Source: JBDTMC01 sp039934475 (GTDB taxonomy: Bacteria > Acidobacteriota > Terriglobia > Bryobacterales > Bryobacteraceae). Taken from it: a stretch of DNA of 16,794 nucleotides. Made by a program: the position numbers and the translations under genes. The stretch lies in NCBI GenBank assembly GCA_039934475.1, contig JBDTMC010000135.1, forward strand, positions 1-16,794, given 5' to 3'. The notes under the pieces were generated by a model. It made no database searches. It saw only the letters and a list, made by a program, of their open reading frames with translations, and was not told where the DNA came from. This document shows, one piece after another, positions 7,768 through 14,486 of the stretch. Position 1 is the first letter of the stretch, and each line of letters starts with the position of its first letter.

Positions 7768-9408
7768 TCAAAAGACGCGTTTGGCGACCACGAGGGTGAT
7801 GTCATCGGCGGGCGGGGCTCCCGCGGACCACAACGCCACTGCTTCGCGTACGTGTTCGAGGACGGCTGCGGCCGGTTCCGCTCCATGCGCGGAGATCAGG
7901 TCGCTCAACCGTTCTTCTTCGAATTCCTCGCGGGTTTCCGGACAAACTGCCTCGGTGACGCCGTCGCTGTAGAGTACGACCATGTCGCCCGGCTCCAGCG
8001 CGCATCGCCGTTCTTCATACTGTGCCCTGGCCAGCACTCCAAGGATGAGTCCACCGCCGCGCAGCGTCTGCACCGTTCCGTCTGCCCTTACCAGCATGGG
8101 CGGGTTGTGGCCGGCGTTGCAGTAAACCATCTGGTCGCGAGTGGCGCTGATCACTCCGATAAAGAAAGTGATGAAGCGGTTGTCAGGACAATTGGACGCG
8201 ATCAGTTTATTCAGCCGCGAAACCATGGCCGCCACACCATCCAGTTGCTCCAGCAGGACCTGAACCTTCGCTTGCAGGTTCGACATAAGCAGCGCCGCGG
8301 GCATACCCTTGCCGGCGACATCGCCAACGATCAGCGCTACCCGGCCATCGTCCAGCGCGTGGATGTGATAGTAATCGCCGCCAACTCCCCGGCAGGCTGC
8401 GTTGTACCCTGCTAGATCCAGCCCTTCTACTACCGGCGCCTGAGCGGGTAGAAATTGCCTCTGAATCTCCGCCGCCTGCTGCAACTCATTAGCCATCACC
8501 TTCTCTGCCGCTTCCACTTCGTTGAGGCGGGCGTGCTCAATCCGAATGGCTGCCACATTGGCCATCACCGTAAGCAGGTTGAGATCCTCGGGCATGAACT
8601 CGCCCTCCAACTCGGAGGTGTCCACGTAAATCAACCCGATCACCTTTTCGCTGGTTTGCAGAGGTACCGCAAGAAAGCGCCGCACATTTTGGGCGACAAT
8701 GCTTTCGCGGTCGCGGAACGACGGGTCGAGCAGGACATCGCGCACCAACAGGCTCGCTTTGTCGTCCAACACCCGGTCGCGCACGGCAGTGCTGATTTGA
8801 AAGCCGTCACCGCGGTGAGCCTTCATCGCCAACTCGCCGTTTTCGAGCGCCATCAGAACCCCGCGCCGGGCGGACACCGCGTCGATGGAAAGGTCGAGGA
8901 TGACTTCGAAGAGTTCGTCCAGGGTAAGGTGCCCAGCTAGCTCCCGGCCCGCCCGGACAAGCGCCTTGATCTGCCGGTTCATCGACCCCGTCGCGCCAGG
9001 GGTCGGTGTCACTCCTACCGCCAGGGCGCCCGCCAGAGTCGTCATCACGGTGGTCATGTTCGGCGTTTGTGGGTCAGCGACGCTCGGGACGAAGACCACC
9101 ATCTTTGACGTCGGGACGGAGTACTCCATCACGAGATGACCGGCGAACACACGGTCGCCCGTCTGGAGCTGATGTGTGGACGTTAAGGGGAGGCCGTTGA
9201 GGCGAGTGCCGTTCTTGCTGCCAAGGTCACGGACCAGCCAACTGTCCCCATCGCGTTCAAACACCAGATGGTTCCGCGAAAGCCCGCCGTCCTCGGGGTA
9301 GGAGAGATCGCTCCCCTTGGCGCGCCCCAAAGTAACCCGCTCGCCTACCAGCGGGAACCGGCTGGATGAGCCGTCGGCGCTCCGGACAATTAGAAATTGC
9401 TCGTCCAT
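7768..9408 (-). CDS. FHA-GAF-PP2C (SpoIIE/RsbU-type) protein phosphatase
   Basis: A 546-residue cytoplasmic signalling protein. The N-terminal FHA domain (about 5-95) contains VTLGRAKGSDL (25-35), LSRNHLVF (43-50) and GSKNGTRLNG (63-72), the phosphothreonine-binding signature. A GAF domain follows (about 160-295; RRGVLMALENG, VPLQTSEKVIGLIYVD). A short helical linker leads to the SpoIIE/PP2C phosphatase (about 315-546). Its metal-binding acidic residues are visible as GGDYY (D345), GDVAGKG (D363), YSDGVTE (D482) and PADDITL (D535/D536). Proteins of this kind usually dephosphorylate anti-sigma-factor antagonists in partner-switching. No STAS or anti-sigma gene is in the window, so the target is unknown. 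The start ATG lacks a good ribosome-binding site. It lies 24 bp after the SDR stop, so translation probably depends on the upstream gene. Confidence 0.94.
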   Translation of the reverse strand: MDEQFLIVRSADGSSSRFPLVGERVTLGRAKGSDLSYPEDGGLSRNHLVFERDGDSWLVRDLGSKNGTRLNGLPLTSTHQLQTGDRVFAGHLVMEYSVPTSKMVVFVPSVADPQTPNMTTVMTTLAGALAVGVTPTPGATGSMNRQIKALVRAGRELAGHLTLDELFEVILDLSIDAVSARRGVLMALENGELAMKAHRGDGFQISTAVRDRVLDDKASLLVRDVLLDPSFRDRESIVAQNVRRFLAVPLQTSEKVIGLIYVDTSELEGEFMPEDLNLLTVMANVAAIRIEHARLNEVEAAEKVMANELQQAAEIQRQFLPAQAPVVEGLDLAGYNAACRGVGGDYYHIHALDDGRVALIVGDVAGKGMPAALLMSNLQAKVQVLLEQLDGVAAMVSRLNKLIASNCPDNRFITFFIGVISATRDQMVYCNAGHNPPMLVRADGTVQTLRGGGLILGVLARAQYEERRCALEPGDMVVLYSDGVTEAVCPETREEFEEERLSDLISAHGAEPAAAVLEHVREAVALWSAGAPPADDITLVVAKRVF

Positions 9409-9432
9409 TAGAAATACCCAACCAGTAAGTTG

Positions 9433-10293
9433 TTAGAATACCCGATCCGAAACAAACTGTAAGGATTGTGGGATTCCTACCAGGTACGCCGGGTACTGCA
9501 GGCGTACCCCCAGCCGTCGGCAGATGGCCTGTCCATTCACGCGGCGGTCGGCGCGTCGCGTCTCGCTTAAATCGCTGTCGGCAGCCGAAGGTGGCAGCGG
9601 CAGCCCCAGCAGGCCCGCGCAGTATTGGGCGATCTCGCGCGAGGGGCACGGGCGTTCATCGGCCACCGGAAACGCGCCAGTCACCGTACTGAACAGCGCG
9701 GCTTCAGCCAGCGCCGCCAGATCGTCCACATGAATCCTGCTGATCCAGTTGCTGCCATCTCCACGGAGCCGGAATTCGCCCCGCCGCATCGCCTCCTGGA
9801 CGCCGCGCCCAGGTCCGTAGATCGCCGCCGGCCGCAAAACCAGGCTCTCCCAGGGACCAGCCATCACAGCTGACTCGGCTTGCAGGCGCAAGCGTTCGCG
9901 CAGCGATCGTGGCGCCGGCTCGGTGCGCTCATCCACAACCTTGGCGGCGCCATAGACGCCGGTTGTGGAGAGGTAGACCATCCGCTGAGGCCGATCCTCC
10001 AGAGTATTCAACAGAGCCGGTGTCGGATCGACAGCCATCCCATTCCGCTCCATCATGGGGACCGAATGGAGCACTACGACACCCGCCGGGACGGGAAGCG
10101 CGCGTAAATCAGCGGCGCCGGCATCGAGGGCAATGATCTCGGCCCCCTCGCGCCGCAGGAAATCGAGGTGTTCCGGGGTACGCGTGGTGGCAATCACGCG
10201 CACGCCGCGCCGCAGGCATTGCCTCGCTACACGTACGCCGGTAAAGCCGCATCCCAAGATCAGTACGCATTCAGTCAACTTCCAGGATCGCAC
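9433..10293 (-). CDS. Atypical NAD(P)-dependent epimerase/dehydratase (SDR family, YeeZ-like)
   Basis: About 286 residues. The Rossmann fold begins at once with VLILGCGFTGVRVA (10-23), the GxGxxG dinucleotide motif being G14-G16-G19. STTGVYGAAK (109-118) and LRPAAIYGPGRG are typical of extended SDRs. At the place of the catalytic YxxxK, however, the sequence reads PRSLRERLRLQAE (128-140), with Arg where Tyr and Lys are expected. This fits the atypical SDR subgroup that includes YeeZ and suggests a non-catalytic or altered role. The substrate is unknown. The start is uncertain: GTG at 10293 gives the longest form, and TTG at 10278 is also possible. It is the first gene of a probable operon with the PP2C phosphatase and is divergent from the DHH gene across 90 bp. 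Confidence 0.85.
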   Translation of the reverse strand: MRSWKLTECVLILGCGFTGVRVARQCLRRGVRVIATTRTPEHLDFLRREGAEIIALDAGAADLRALPVPAGVVVLHSVPMMERNGMAVDPTPALLNTLEDRPQRMVYLSTTGVYGAAKVVDERTEPAPRSLRERLRLQAESAVMAGPWESLVLRPAAIYGPGRGVQEAMRRGEFRLRGDGSNWISRIHVDDLAALAEAALFSTVTGAFPVADERPCPSREIAQYCAGLLGLPLPPSAADSDLSETRRADRRVNGQAICRRLGVRLQYPAYLVGIPQSLQFVSDRVF

Positions 10294-10314
10294 GAGCAGA
10301 AACCGCCACCGAAG

Positions 10315-10322
10315 ACTATACT
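10315..10322. promoter_or_regulatory. Possible overlapping divergent -10 elements
   Basis: ACTATACT contains TATACT on the plus strand (10317-10322) and TATAGT on the minus strand (10320-10315). It lies in the 90-bp gap between the SDR and DHH starts. Each matches the -10 consensus in five of six positions, but no good -35 lies at the right distance on either strand. Confidence 0.3.
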
Positions 10323-10383
10323 TGCTTTTTGCCCCTCAAATAAGGCATTCTGGATGGTTTTCCACTCCTCGTGGCATTATCTA

Positions 10384-11340
10384 ATGAAGGTCAACGTTCT
10401 CTATCATGACCACTGCTTCGATGGCGCAGCATCGGCCGCTTTTTTTAGCCGGTTCCTCGAAGACAAATCTCACCCCGGCGCCGACTTCCGGTTCACCGGC
10501 CTCGCTCACAAAGCATCGCAACTCTTTGAGGACAGCCTATTTGACGGCGATGTGAATGCAATCGTCGATTTCAAATATTCGCCTCATCCGGCTCTCACAT
10601 GGTGGTTCGATCACCATCAGAGCGCGTTCCTGAGCCAGCAGGACGCCGAACACTTCCGCGCCGACAATGGCCGGCGTCACTTGTTCTTCGATCCCAGTTA
10701 TCGATCCTGTACGAAGTTTATTCGCGATATCGCGCGAGACCGCTTCGGCTACTTGGCTCCCGATCTCGATGAACTGGTGAAGTGGGCCGACATCATCGAC
10801 GGCGCTCAGTACGCCAGCGCCGAGGAGGCAGTGGCGATGGCCACGCCGGCGATGAAACTGGTGCTGGTGATCGAGGCGGCCAAGGGCTCCGGCGTCGTGC
10901 ACAAAATTATCCGCTGCATGCGCCAGACTTCGCTCGAGCAGATCATGCAGGATCCGGAAATTCAGGCTCTCTATCAGCCCCTGTACGAGCGCCATTTGCG
11001 GTCCATTGAGATCATTCGAGCGGAGGCCTCTTGCGATCAAGGAGTCATCTCGTTCGATCTCAGCAGCTATGATCTGGAGGGGTATAACAAGTTCATCCCC
11101 TACTACCTGTTCCCGGAATCCGTCTATAACGTTTCGGTGAGCAACTCCAGCTTCCGCACCAAGGTATCGGTTGGTTCGAATCCATGGGCCCCCGGCGTCC
11201 CCAGCCACAATCTGGCCACCATTTGTGAGCGATACGGCGGCGGAGGGCATCCGCGCGTGGGTGCGATTAGTTTTCCCACCGGCGCCCTGGAAGAGGCGCG
11301 TAAAGCGGCGGCTGAAATTGCGGCGGAACTGAAGACTTAA
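10384..11340 (+). CDS. DHH/DHHA1 family phosphoesterase
   Basis: A 318-residue cytoplasmic protein. The DHH domain motifs are HDHCFDG (8-14; D9, D13), AIVDF (59-63; D62), WFDHHQS (74-80; D76-H77-H78, the family-naming motif) and WADIIDG (134-140; D136, D139). The C-terminal DHHA1 signature GGGGHPRVGAI (285-295) is present. Members of this superfamily hydrolyse phosphodiester or pyrophosphate bonds. NrnA/NrnB-type enzymes degrade nanoRNAs, pAp or cyclic dinucleotides. Which of these applies cannot be told; no RecJ-sized extension is present. Start chosen: ATG 10384, where similarity begins. The open frame runs further upstream, but that part crosses the intergenic region. No clear Shine-Dalgarno is visible. 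Confidence 0.9.
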   Translation: MKVNVLYHDHCFDGAASAAFFSRFLEDKSHPGADFRFTGLAHKASQLFEDSLFDGDVNAIVDFKYSPHPALTWWFDHHQSAFLSQQDAEHFRADNGRRHLFFDPSYRSCTKFIRDIARDRFGYLAPDLDELVKWADIIDGAQYASAEEAVAMATPAMKLVLVIEAAKGSGVVHKIIRCMRQTSLEQIMQDPEIQALYQPLYERHLRSIEIIRAEASCDQGVISFDLSSYDLEGYNKFIPYYLFPESVYNVSVSNSSFRTKVSVGSNPWAPGVPSHNLATICERYGGGGHPRVGAISFPTGALEEARKAAAEIAAELKT

Positions 11341-11386
11341 CATCTGTGACATCGTGACCGCTCTCCATTCGGCCACACAATTGGAT

Positions 11387-11392
11387 GGAGGG
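11387..11392 (+). promoter_or_regulatory. Shine-Dalgarno of HAF-repeat gene, in a possible hairpin
   Basis: GGAGGG lies 6 nt before ATG 11399 and decides the start over the upstream in-frame codon at 11354. Its core is the 3' arm of an inverted repeat CTCCAT/ATGGAG (11363-11368 with 11385-11390, 16-nt loop) that could partly mask it. Confidence 0.6.
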
Positions 11393-11398
11393 CCCACT

Positions 11399-12382
11399 AT
11401 GTCGCGACGCGCTCTGTTTGCCTTATCCGTGCTGGCTGCGGCACTGCCCGCGGCGGCACAGCACTACACCATCACCGACCTTGGCCCAGCCAGCCAGGTT
11501 ACTGCCATCAATCGTTTTACCCAAATCACCGGTATCGCCGGCACCCATGCGTTCCTTTATAACGTCGGCAGTCTTGTCGATCTGGGCACGCTCGGCGGAG
11601 AATACAGTCAGGGACAGGGACTCAATTCGTCCGGTGCCGTGACCGGCTATTCCACCCAAACCGACGGAACGTATCGGGCTTTCCTGTATTCCGGCGGCCA
11701 CATGATGAGTATTGGGACGCTCGGCGCCAACTATAGCGCTGGTTATGCGATCAACGACGCCGGCCAGATCGTTGGCTCGTCCATCACGGCGAATAATCTC
11801 AATCACGCGTTTCTTTGGACCAGCGGGCACATGACGGATCTGGGCACGCTCGGCGGCAACCAGCCCGGCTGGACAACAACCGCTTCCGGGATTAATTTCG
11901 CCGGCGATGTCGTCGGCTACTCCTACCTGCCCAATGGAGACTTTCACGGATTCCTCTATACCGCGGGAGCGATGCGCGATCTCGGTACGCTGGGCGGATC
12001 CTGGAGCCAGGCCTATGCCCTCAACGACGCTGGACAGATCACCGGACAGGCCTACCTTCCCGGCAACGGCAAAGCCCATGCCTTTCTCTATAGCAATGGC
12101 GCAATGACCGATCTGGGAGCCTTCCGGCAATACAGTTCCGGTCTTGCCATCAATGGCGCCGGTGTTGTGGTTGGACAGGCCAATGTGAAGAGCAATACCG
12201 GGCTTCTGGTGTATCATGCCGTGATTTTTCAGAACGGCGCGCCTGTGGATCTGAACACCCAGATTCCGAGAGGGTTGGGTTGGCTGCTGACGGCAGCCAC
12301 TGGAATCAACGATGCCGGTCAGATCGCCGGCTATGGCTCCCTGCATGGCGTGCCGCACGGGTTCCTGCTCACGCTGCGCTAA
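11399..12382 (+). CDS. Secreted HAF-repeat protein
   Basis: A 327-residue exported protein. Residues 1-21 (MSRRALFALSVLAAALPAAA plus Q) are a signal peptide. The rest is almost entirely repeats of the form HAFLY..G...DLGTLGG..S.A..IN.AGQI.G, the HAF repeat known from extracellular proteins of several phyla. Six full copies of about 36-44 residues and a terminal partial copy (HGFLLTLR) are seen. Copies five and six diverge, having lost GTLGG. The repeat geometry suggests a beta-propeller-like or solenoid beta structure, which is inference; no enzymatic motif is visible. The molecular role of HAF repeats is not established. The gene follows the DHH gene by 58 bp on the same strand. Its TAA overlaps the imuB stop by 4 bp on the opposite strand. 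Confidence 0.88.
   Translation: MSRRALFALSVLAAALPAAAQHYTITDLGPASQVTAINRFTQITGIAGTHAFLYNVGSLVDLGTLGGEYSQGQGLNSSGAVTGYSTQTDGTYRAFLYSGGHMMSIGTLGANYSAGYAINDAGQIVGSSITANNLNHAFLWTSGHMTDLGTLGGNQPGWTTTASGINFAGDVVGYSYLPNGDFHGFLYTAGAMRDLGTLGGSWSQAYALNDAGQITGQAYLPGNGKAHAFLYSNGAMTDLGAFRQYSSGLAINGAGVVVGQANVKSNTGLLVYHAVIFQNGAPVDLNTQIPRGLGWLLTAATGINDAGQIAGYGSLHGVPHGFLLTLR
11546..12379 (+). repeat. Six and a half tandem HAF repeats (protein level)
   Basis: The unit starts at residues HAFLY (50-54). Parts are conserved at DNA level: the 20-base string beginning GATCTGGGCACGCTC recurs identically near 11580 and 11838 and in diverged form near 11980. Such identity suggests fairly recent internal duplication or gene conversion among copies. 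Confidence 0.8.
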
Positions 12383-13635
12383 TCGTAGCGGCCTTCGACA
12401 AACCAGCGGTTCGAATCGCGATCGAAGTAGATCCGGTACAGCCCTTGCGTGCTTACCTCCACATCCCACTCCTCACGATTCCAGGCATCGCTGCGCCACC
12501 AGTCGCCCGCTGTTCTCCACGGACCGGACCAATGCGTGATGCGGCCGCGAATCCCCGGAGTGCTTACCGCCGAAGGCGCCCCTTCACACACCACCACTTC
12601 CGCTGCCAACGGAGGACGAAAGATGCGCAATGCCAGCGAGAGTGGGGGCGCGCCGCCTTCCGCAGGTTCGTTGACAAACCCTTGCCGCAATACAAGCCGG
12701 AACGCTCCCGGACGATGTGTATCGGGAATCTCAGGTGTGCCGACATAGTCGTCTCCCACAAATTTGGCGATCCGCTTCAGCGTCAGCTCCAGTTTGGCCG
12801 GCTCCGGCGCCTGAGGGAGAAACAAACCGGTCTGCAGCCTCTGTGGGGTTACAGGAACCGCCTCGATCTGAATACCGGTGATGGCCGCCGCGGGAGGGTG
12901 CGCATCCAGGTCAAGATGGATCAGCTTCAGTAAGGGCACGGCAGCGCTCATCGGCACGGGAAGCCGTGTGATCCGTTCGTCGCGCGCGCCTCCTTCCAAG
13001 GCCAGCGTCAAATGGAGTTCATTGGTGGCAAGCGAAGCCTGGCGCAGACCGTCGCAGATCTCCTGCAGCCAGCGGTTAATGACGAACAGCAATGGTTCCA
13101 GCAGGTCAATGGGGTGCTCCAGTTCTTCCTTGCGCTGAAACACAAGGTGCGGCCGCCAGGGGATGAGGGGCCGCGGGCACTCTCCGCGGGCAATCCGCTG
13201 CAGATGGACCCCCTCCTGCCCGAATCGCGTCGCAATCCCGATCTCCGGCAAGGCGGCAAACTGTGCATACGTGCGAATACCCCAGCTATGGAGTGTCTCC
13301 ATCATTTCGGCAGTTAACGGCAGCCGCTCCACTTCCAGAGGCGCCAGCCATTGCGCTTCTTCACCTGCCGGAACAATGGTTAAACCGCGGAACCGAAGCG
13401 CCGCTTGTATCGCTACATCGGGAGCGGCCGCAAAGGCCACCTGCAGCCCCGGCAGCCGGGTTGTCCAAGCCGTGCCTACTTCTGCCGGAGAGCCCATCAG
13501 CCGCTCCGTCCCTTCCATGTCCAGGACGACAGTGTCGGCCCCTGTCACTTCAAAAAATGGGGAGTACTCTTCCGCCAGGGCGATCAGCTCGTCCGCCGAA
13601 GGTAGAGGGCCCACCGCATGAAGGCACGCAAACAT
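12379..13635 (-). CDS. imuB: ImuB-like Y-family polymerase homologue (translesion accessory), short N-terminus
   Basis: A 418-residue protein related to Y-family DNA polymerases. It has a palm remnant with DTVVLDMEGTERLMG (34-48; D39, E41), helix-hairpin-helix-like SWGIRTYAQFAALPEIGIATRFG (about 117-139), a little-finger region (about 160-275), and the ImuB-type C-terminus with HRPGAF and LYRIYFDRDSNRWFVEGRYD. The first catalytic carboxylate of active Y polymerases is absent (the start is MFACLHAVG), so it is probably not a working polymerase. ImuB normally links the beta clamp, ImuA and DnaE2 during mutagenic repair. Only about 38 residues precede the LDMEG motif, whereas other ImuB proteins have roughly 100, so part of the palm is missing. 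ATG 13635 is supported by GGGAGG 6 nt upstream. The gene starts 17 bp after imuA and converges with the HAF gene. Confidence 0.85.
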   Translation of the reverse strand: MFACLHAVGPLPSADELIALAEEYSPFFEVTGADTVVLDMEGTERLMGSPAEVGTAWTTRLPGLQVAFAAAPDVAIQAALRFRGLTIVPAGEEAQWLAPLEVERLPLTAEMMETLHSWGIRTYAQFAALPEIGIATRFGQEGVHLQRIARGECPRPLIPWRPHLVFQRKEELEHPIDLLEPLLFVINRWLQEICDGLRQASLATNELHLTLALEGGARDERITRLPVPMSAAVPLLKLIHLDLDAHPPAAAITGIQIEAVPVTPQRLQTGLFLPQAPEPAKLELTLKRIAKFVGDDYVGTPEIPDTHRPGAFRLVLRQGFVNEPAEGGAPPLSLALRIFRPPLAAEVVVCEGAPSAVSTPGIRGRITHWSGPWRTAGDWWRSDAWNREEWDVEVSTQGLYRIYFDRDSNRWFVEGRYD

Positions 13636-13641
13636 GGAATG

Positions 13642-13647
13642 CCTCCC
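13642..13647 (-). promoter_or_regulatory. Shine-Dalgarno of imuB
   Basis: GGGAGG on the minus strand lies 6 nt before ATG 13635. It supports the short N-terminus as genuine rather than a misplaced start. Confidence 0.7.
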
Positions 13648-13652
13648 ACCGG

Positions 13653-14315
13653 TTATGCCGTGCGGGCAGAAGTGGATTCCGCACGCAGATTCGCTGTTCG
13701 TTGGTTTACTGGTTTCTTCGACGCAAATTCAAGATCCACGCCGCGTAGCAGGTGGAATCCCGGCGCTCCGGCTAAATCCACGCGCCGGTTGCGCGCTTCC
13801 AGCAGCAAGGTAGCGCAACTCTTCGATTGCGGTTCCGTGGAGACAACTACAAGCGAGGTTGGCGTATCCTCTACCGCCCGGCGGAACCGGTACCAGTAAG
13901 AGAGCGGGACCTTCTGCAGAATCCGGCGTGGGACGTCGCAGAGGTCCAGCACCACCAAACCGAACCCTCCGCCGTGCAGCAGCAGATCGGCCGCTTTGAA
14001 GGCGTGCCCGGCATCGCCCCGGCAGCGCACCCACACCAGGTTTTCAAGCCTTACTCCCGCGGCTGCAGAACAAGAGGGATCGAGGGAATCAGAGGCATCT
14101 ACCAGCGCACACACCTCGCCGCGGCGGCTGGAAGCCGCCAACAGACCCAGCATTAAACTAGTACGGCCTGATGATGCCGCGCCATAGATTTCCGTTATAG
14201 CGCCGCAAGGCAGTCCCCCGGCAATGGCGTCAAACGGACCAATGCCAGTGGAGACCGTAGTCTTGGGACGCTGCTGGAAGTGTAGGAGCGCGGAGAGTTG
14301 AGGAGACGCGGCCAT
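13653..14315 (-). CDS. imuA: ImuA-like RecA-fold protein
   Basis: A 220-residue RecA-fold protein encoded just upstream of imuB. STGIGPFDAIAGGLPCGAITEI (22-43) is the RecA-like lead-in to the nucleotide-binding loop GAASSGRTS (45-53). There the Walker A lysine is replaced by arginine (R51). A Walker B-like strand is GLVVLDL (119-125, D124). The C-terminal ~25 residues are low-complexity and basic. ImuA partners ImuB and DnaE2 in damage-induced mutagenesis, and the position and size fit. ATP use is doubtful given R51, though Arg variants exist in this family. The ATG at 14315 is preceded by AAAGGCG, a weak Shine-Dalgarno that is duplicated (see the tandem repeat). Confidence in RecA-fold is high; in ImuA it rests partly on linkage to imuB. 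Confidence 0.82.
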   Translation of the reverse strand: MAASPQLSALLHFQQRPKTTVSTGIGPFDAIAGGLPCGAITEIYGAASSGRTSLMLGLLAASSRRGEVCALVDASDSLDPSCSAAAGVRLENLVWVRCRGDAGHAFKAADLLLHGGGFGLVVLDLCDVPRRILQKVPLSYWYRFRRAVEDTPTSLVVVSTEPQSKSCATLLLEARNRRVDLAGAPGFHLLRGVDLEFASKKPVNQRTANLRAESTSARTA

Positions 14316-14336
14316 ATTCGCCTTTTATTCGCCTTT
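14315..14336 (-). repeat. Perfect 11-bp tandem duplication at imuA start
   Basis: AAAGGCGAATA occurs twice in tandem on the minus strand and runs into the imuA ATG, so the putative ribosome-binding site is doubled. Such a repeat could expand or contract by slippage. Confidence 0.8.
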
Positions 14337-14340
14337 ATCT

Positions 14341-14369
14341 ACTCTGACTCTTTCCGGCAGTGGTGTCAA
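14341..14369 (-). promoter_or_regulatory. Candidate imuAB promoter
   Basis: On the minus strand a perfect -35 TTGACA (14369-14364) is followed after 17 bp by CAGAGT (14346-14341), a weak -10. Transcription would start near 14334, about 19 nt before the ATG. A strong -35 with a poor -10 fits a regulated promoter. Confidence 0.5.
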
Positions 14370-14390
14370 ATCCTCAGCAGTGTGAGCAAA

Positions 14391-14401
14391 CGTACAGTAC
14401 G
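14391..14401. promoter_or_regulatory. Palindrome between divergent promoters, possible operator
   Basis: CGTACAGTACG is a perfect palindrome around a central A. It lies 21 bp upstream of the imuA -35 and 8 bp upstream of the -35 of the PEP-CTERM gene. imuAB cassettes are often LexA-controlled, so a repressor site is plausible. It does not match the E. coli LexA box, and the lineage's LexA motif is unknown to me. Confidence 0.35.
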
Positions 14402-14409
14402 AAACCTGG

Positions 14410-14439
14410 TTGACGGGCCAATACGTGATTACCGATAAT
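14410..14439 (+). promoter_or_regulatory. Sigma70-type promoter of the PEP-CTERM gene
   Basis: TTGACG (14410-14415), an 18-bp spacer and GATAAT (14434-14439) match the housekeeping consensus in ten of twelve positions. Transcription should start near 14446. Confidence 0.65.
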
Positions 14440-14486
14440 GACGAACCAGCAAAATTAGAATTTTCTTGAATATGTGCCTATTTTCG

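Noticed and set aside
9409..9647. Several short frames on both strands inside the SDR gene
   Set aside because: Shadows of the SDR coding frame in GC-rich DNA with no independent start signals or domains.
10168..10383. Upstream extension of the DHH gene by 72 residues
   Set aside because: This part overlaps the divergent SDR gene and the intergenic promoter region; DHH similarity begins at ATG 10384.
11354..11398. Upstream start for the HAF-repeat protein
   Set aside because: The signal peptide begins at ATG 11399, which has GGAGGG 6 nt upstream.
14391..14401. Classical LexA box
   Set aside because: The palindrome does not match the CTGT-N8-ACAG or GAAC-N4-GTTC types, so it is reported only as a generic operator candidate.
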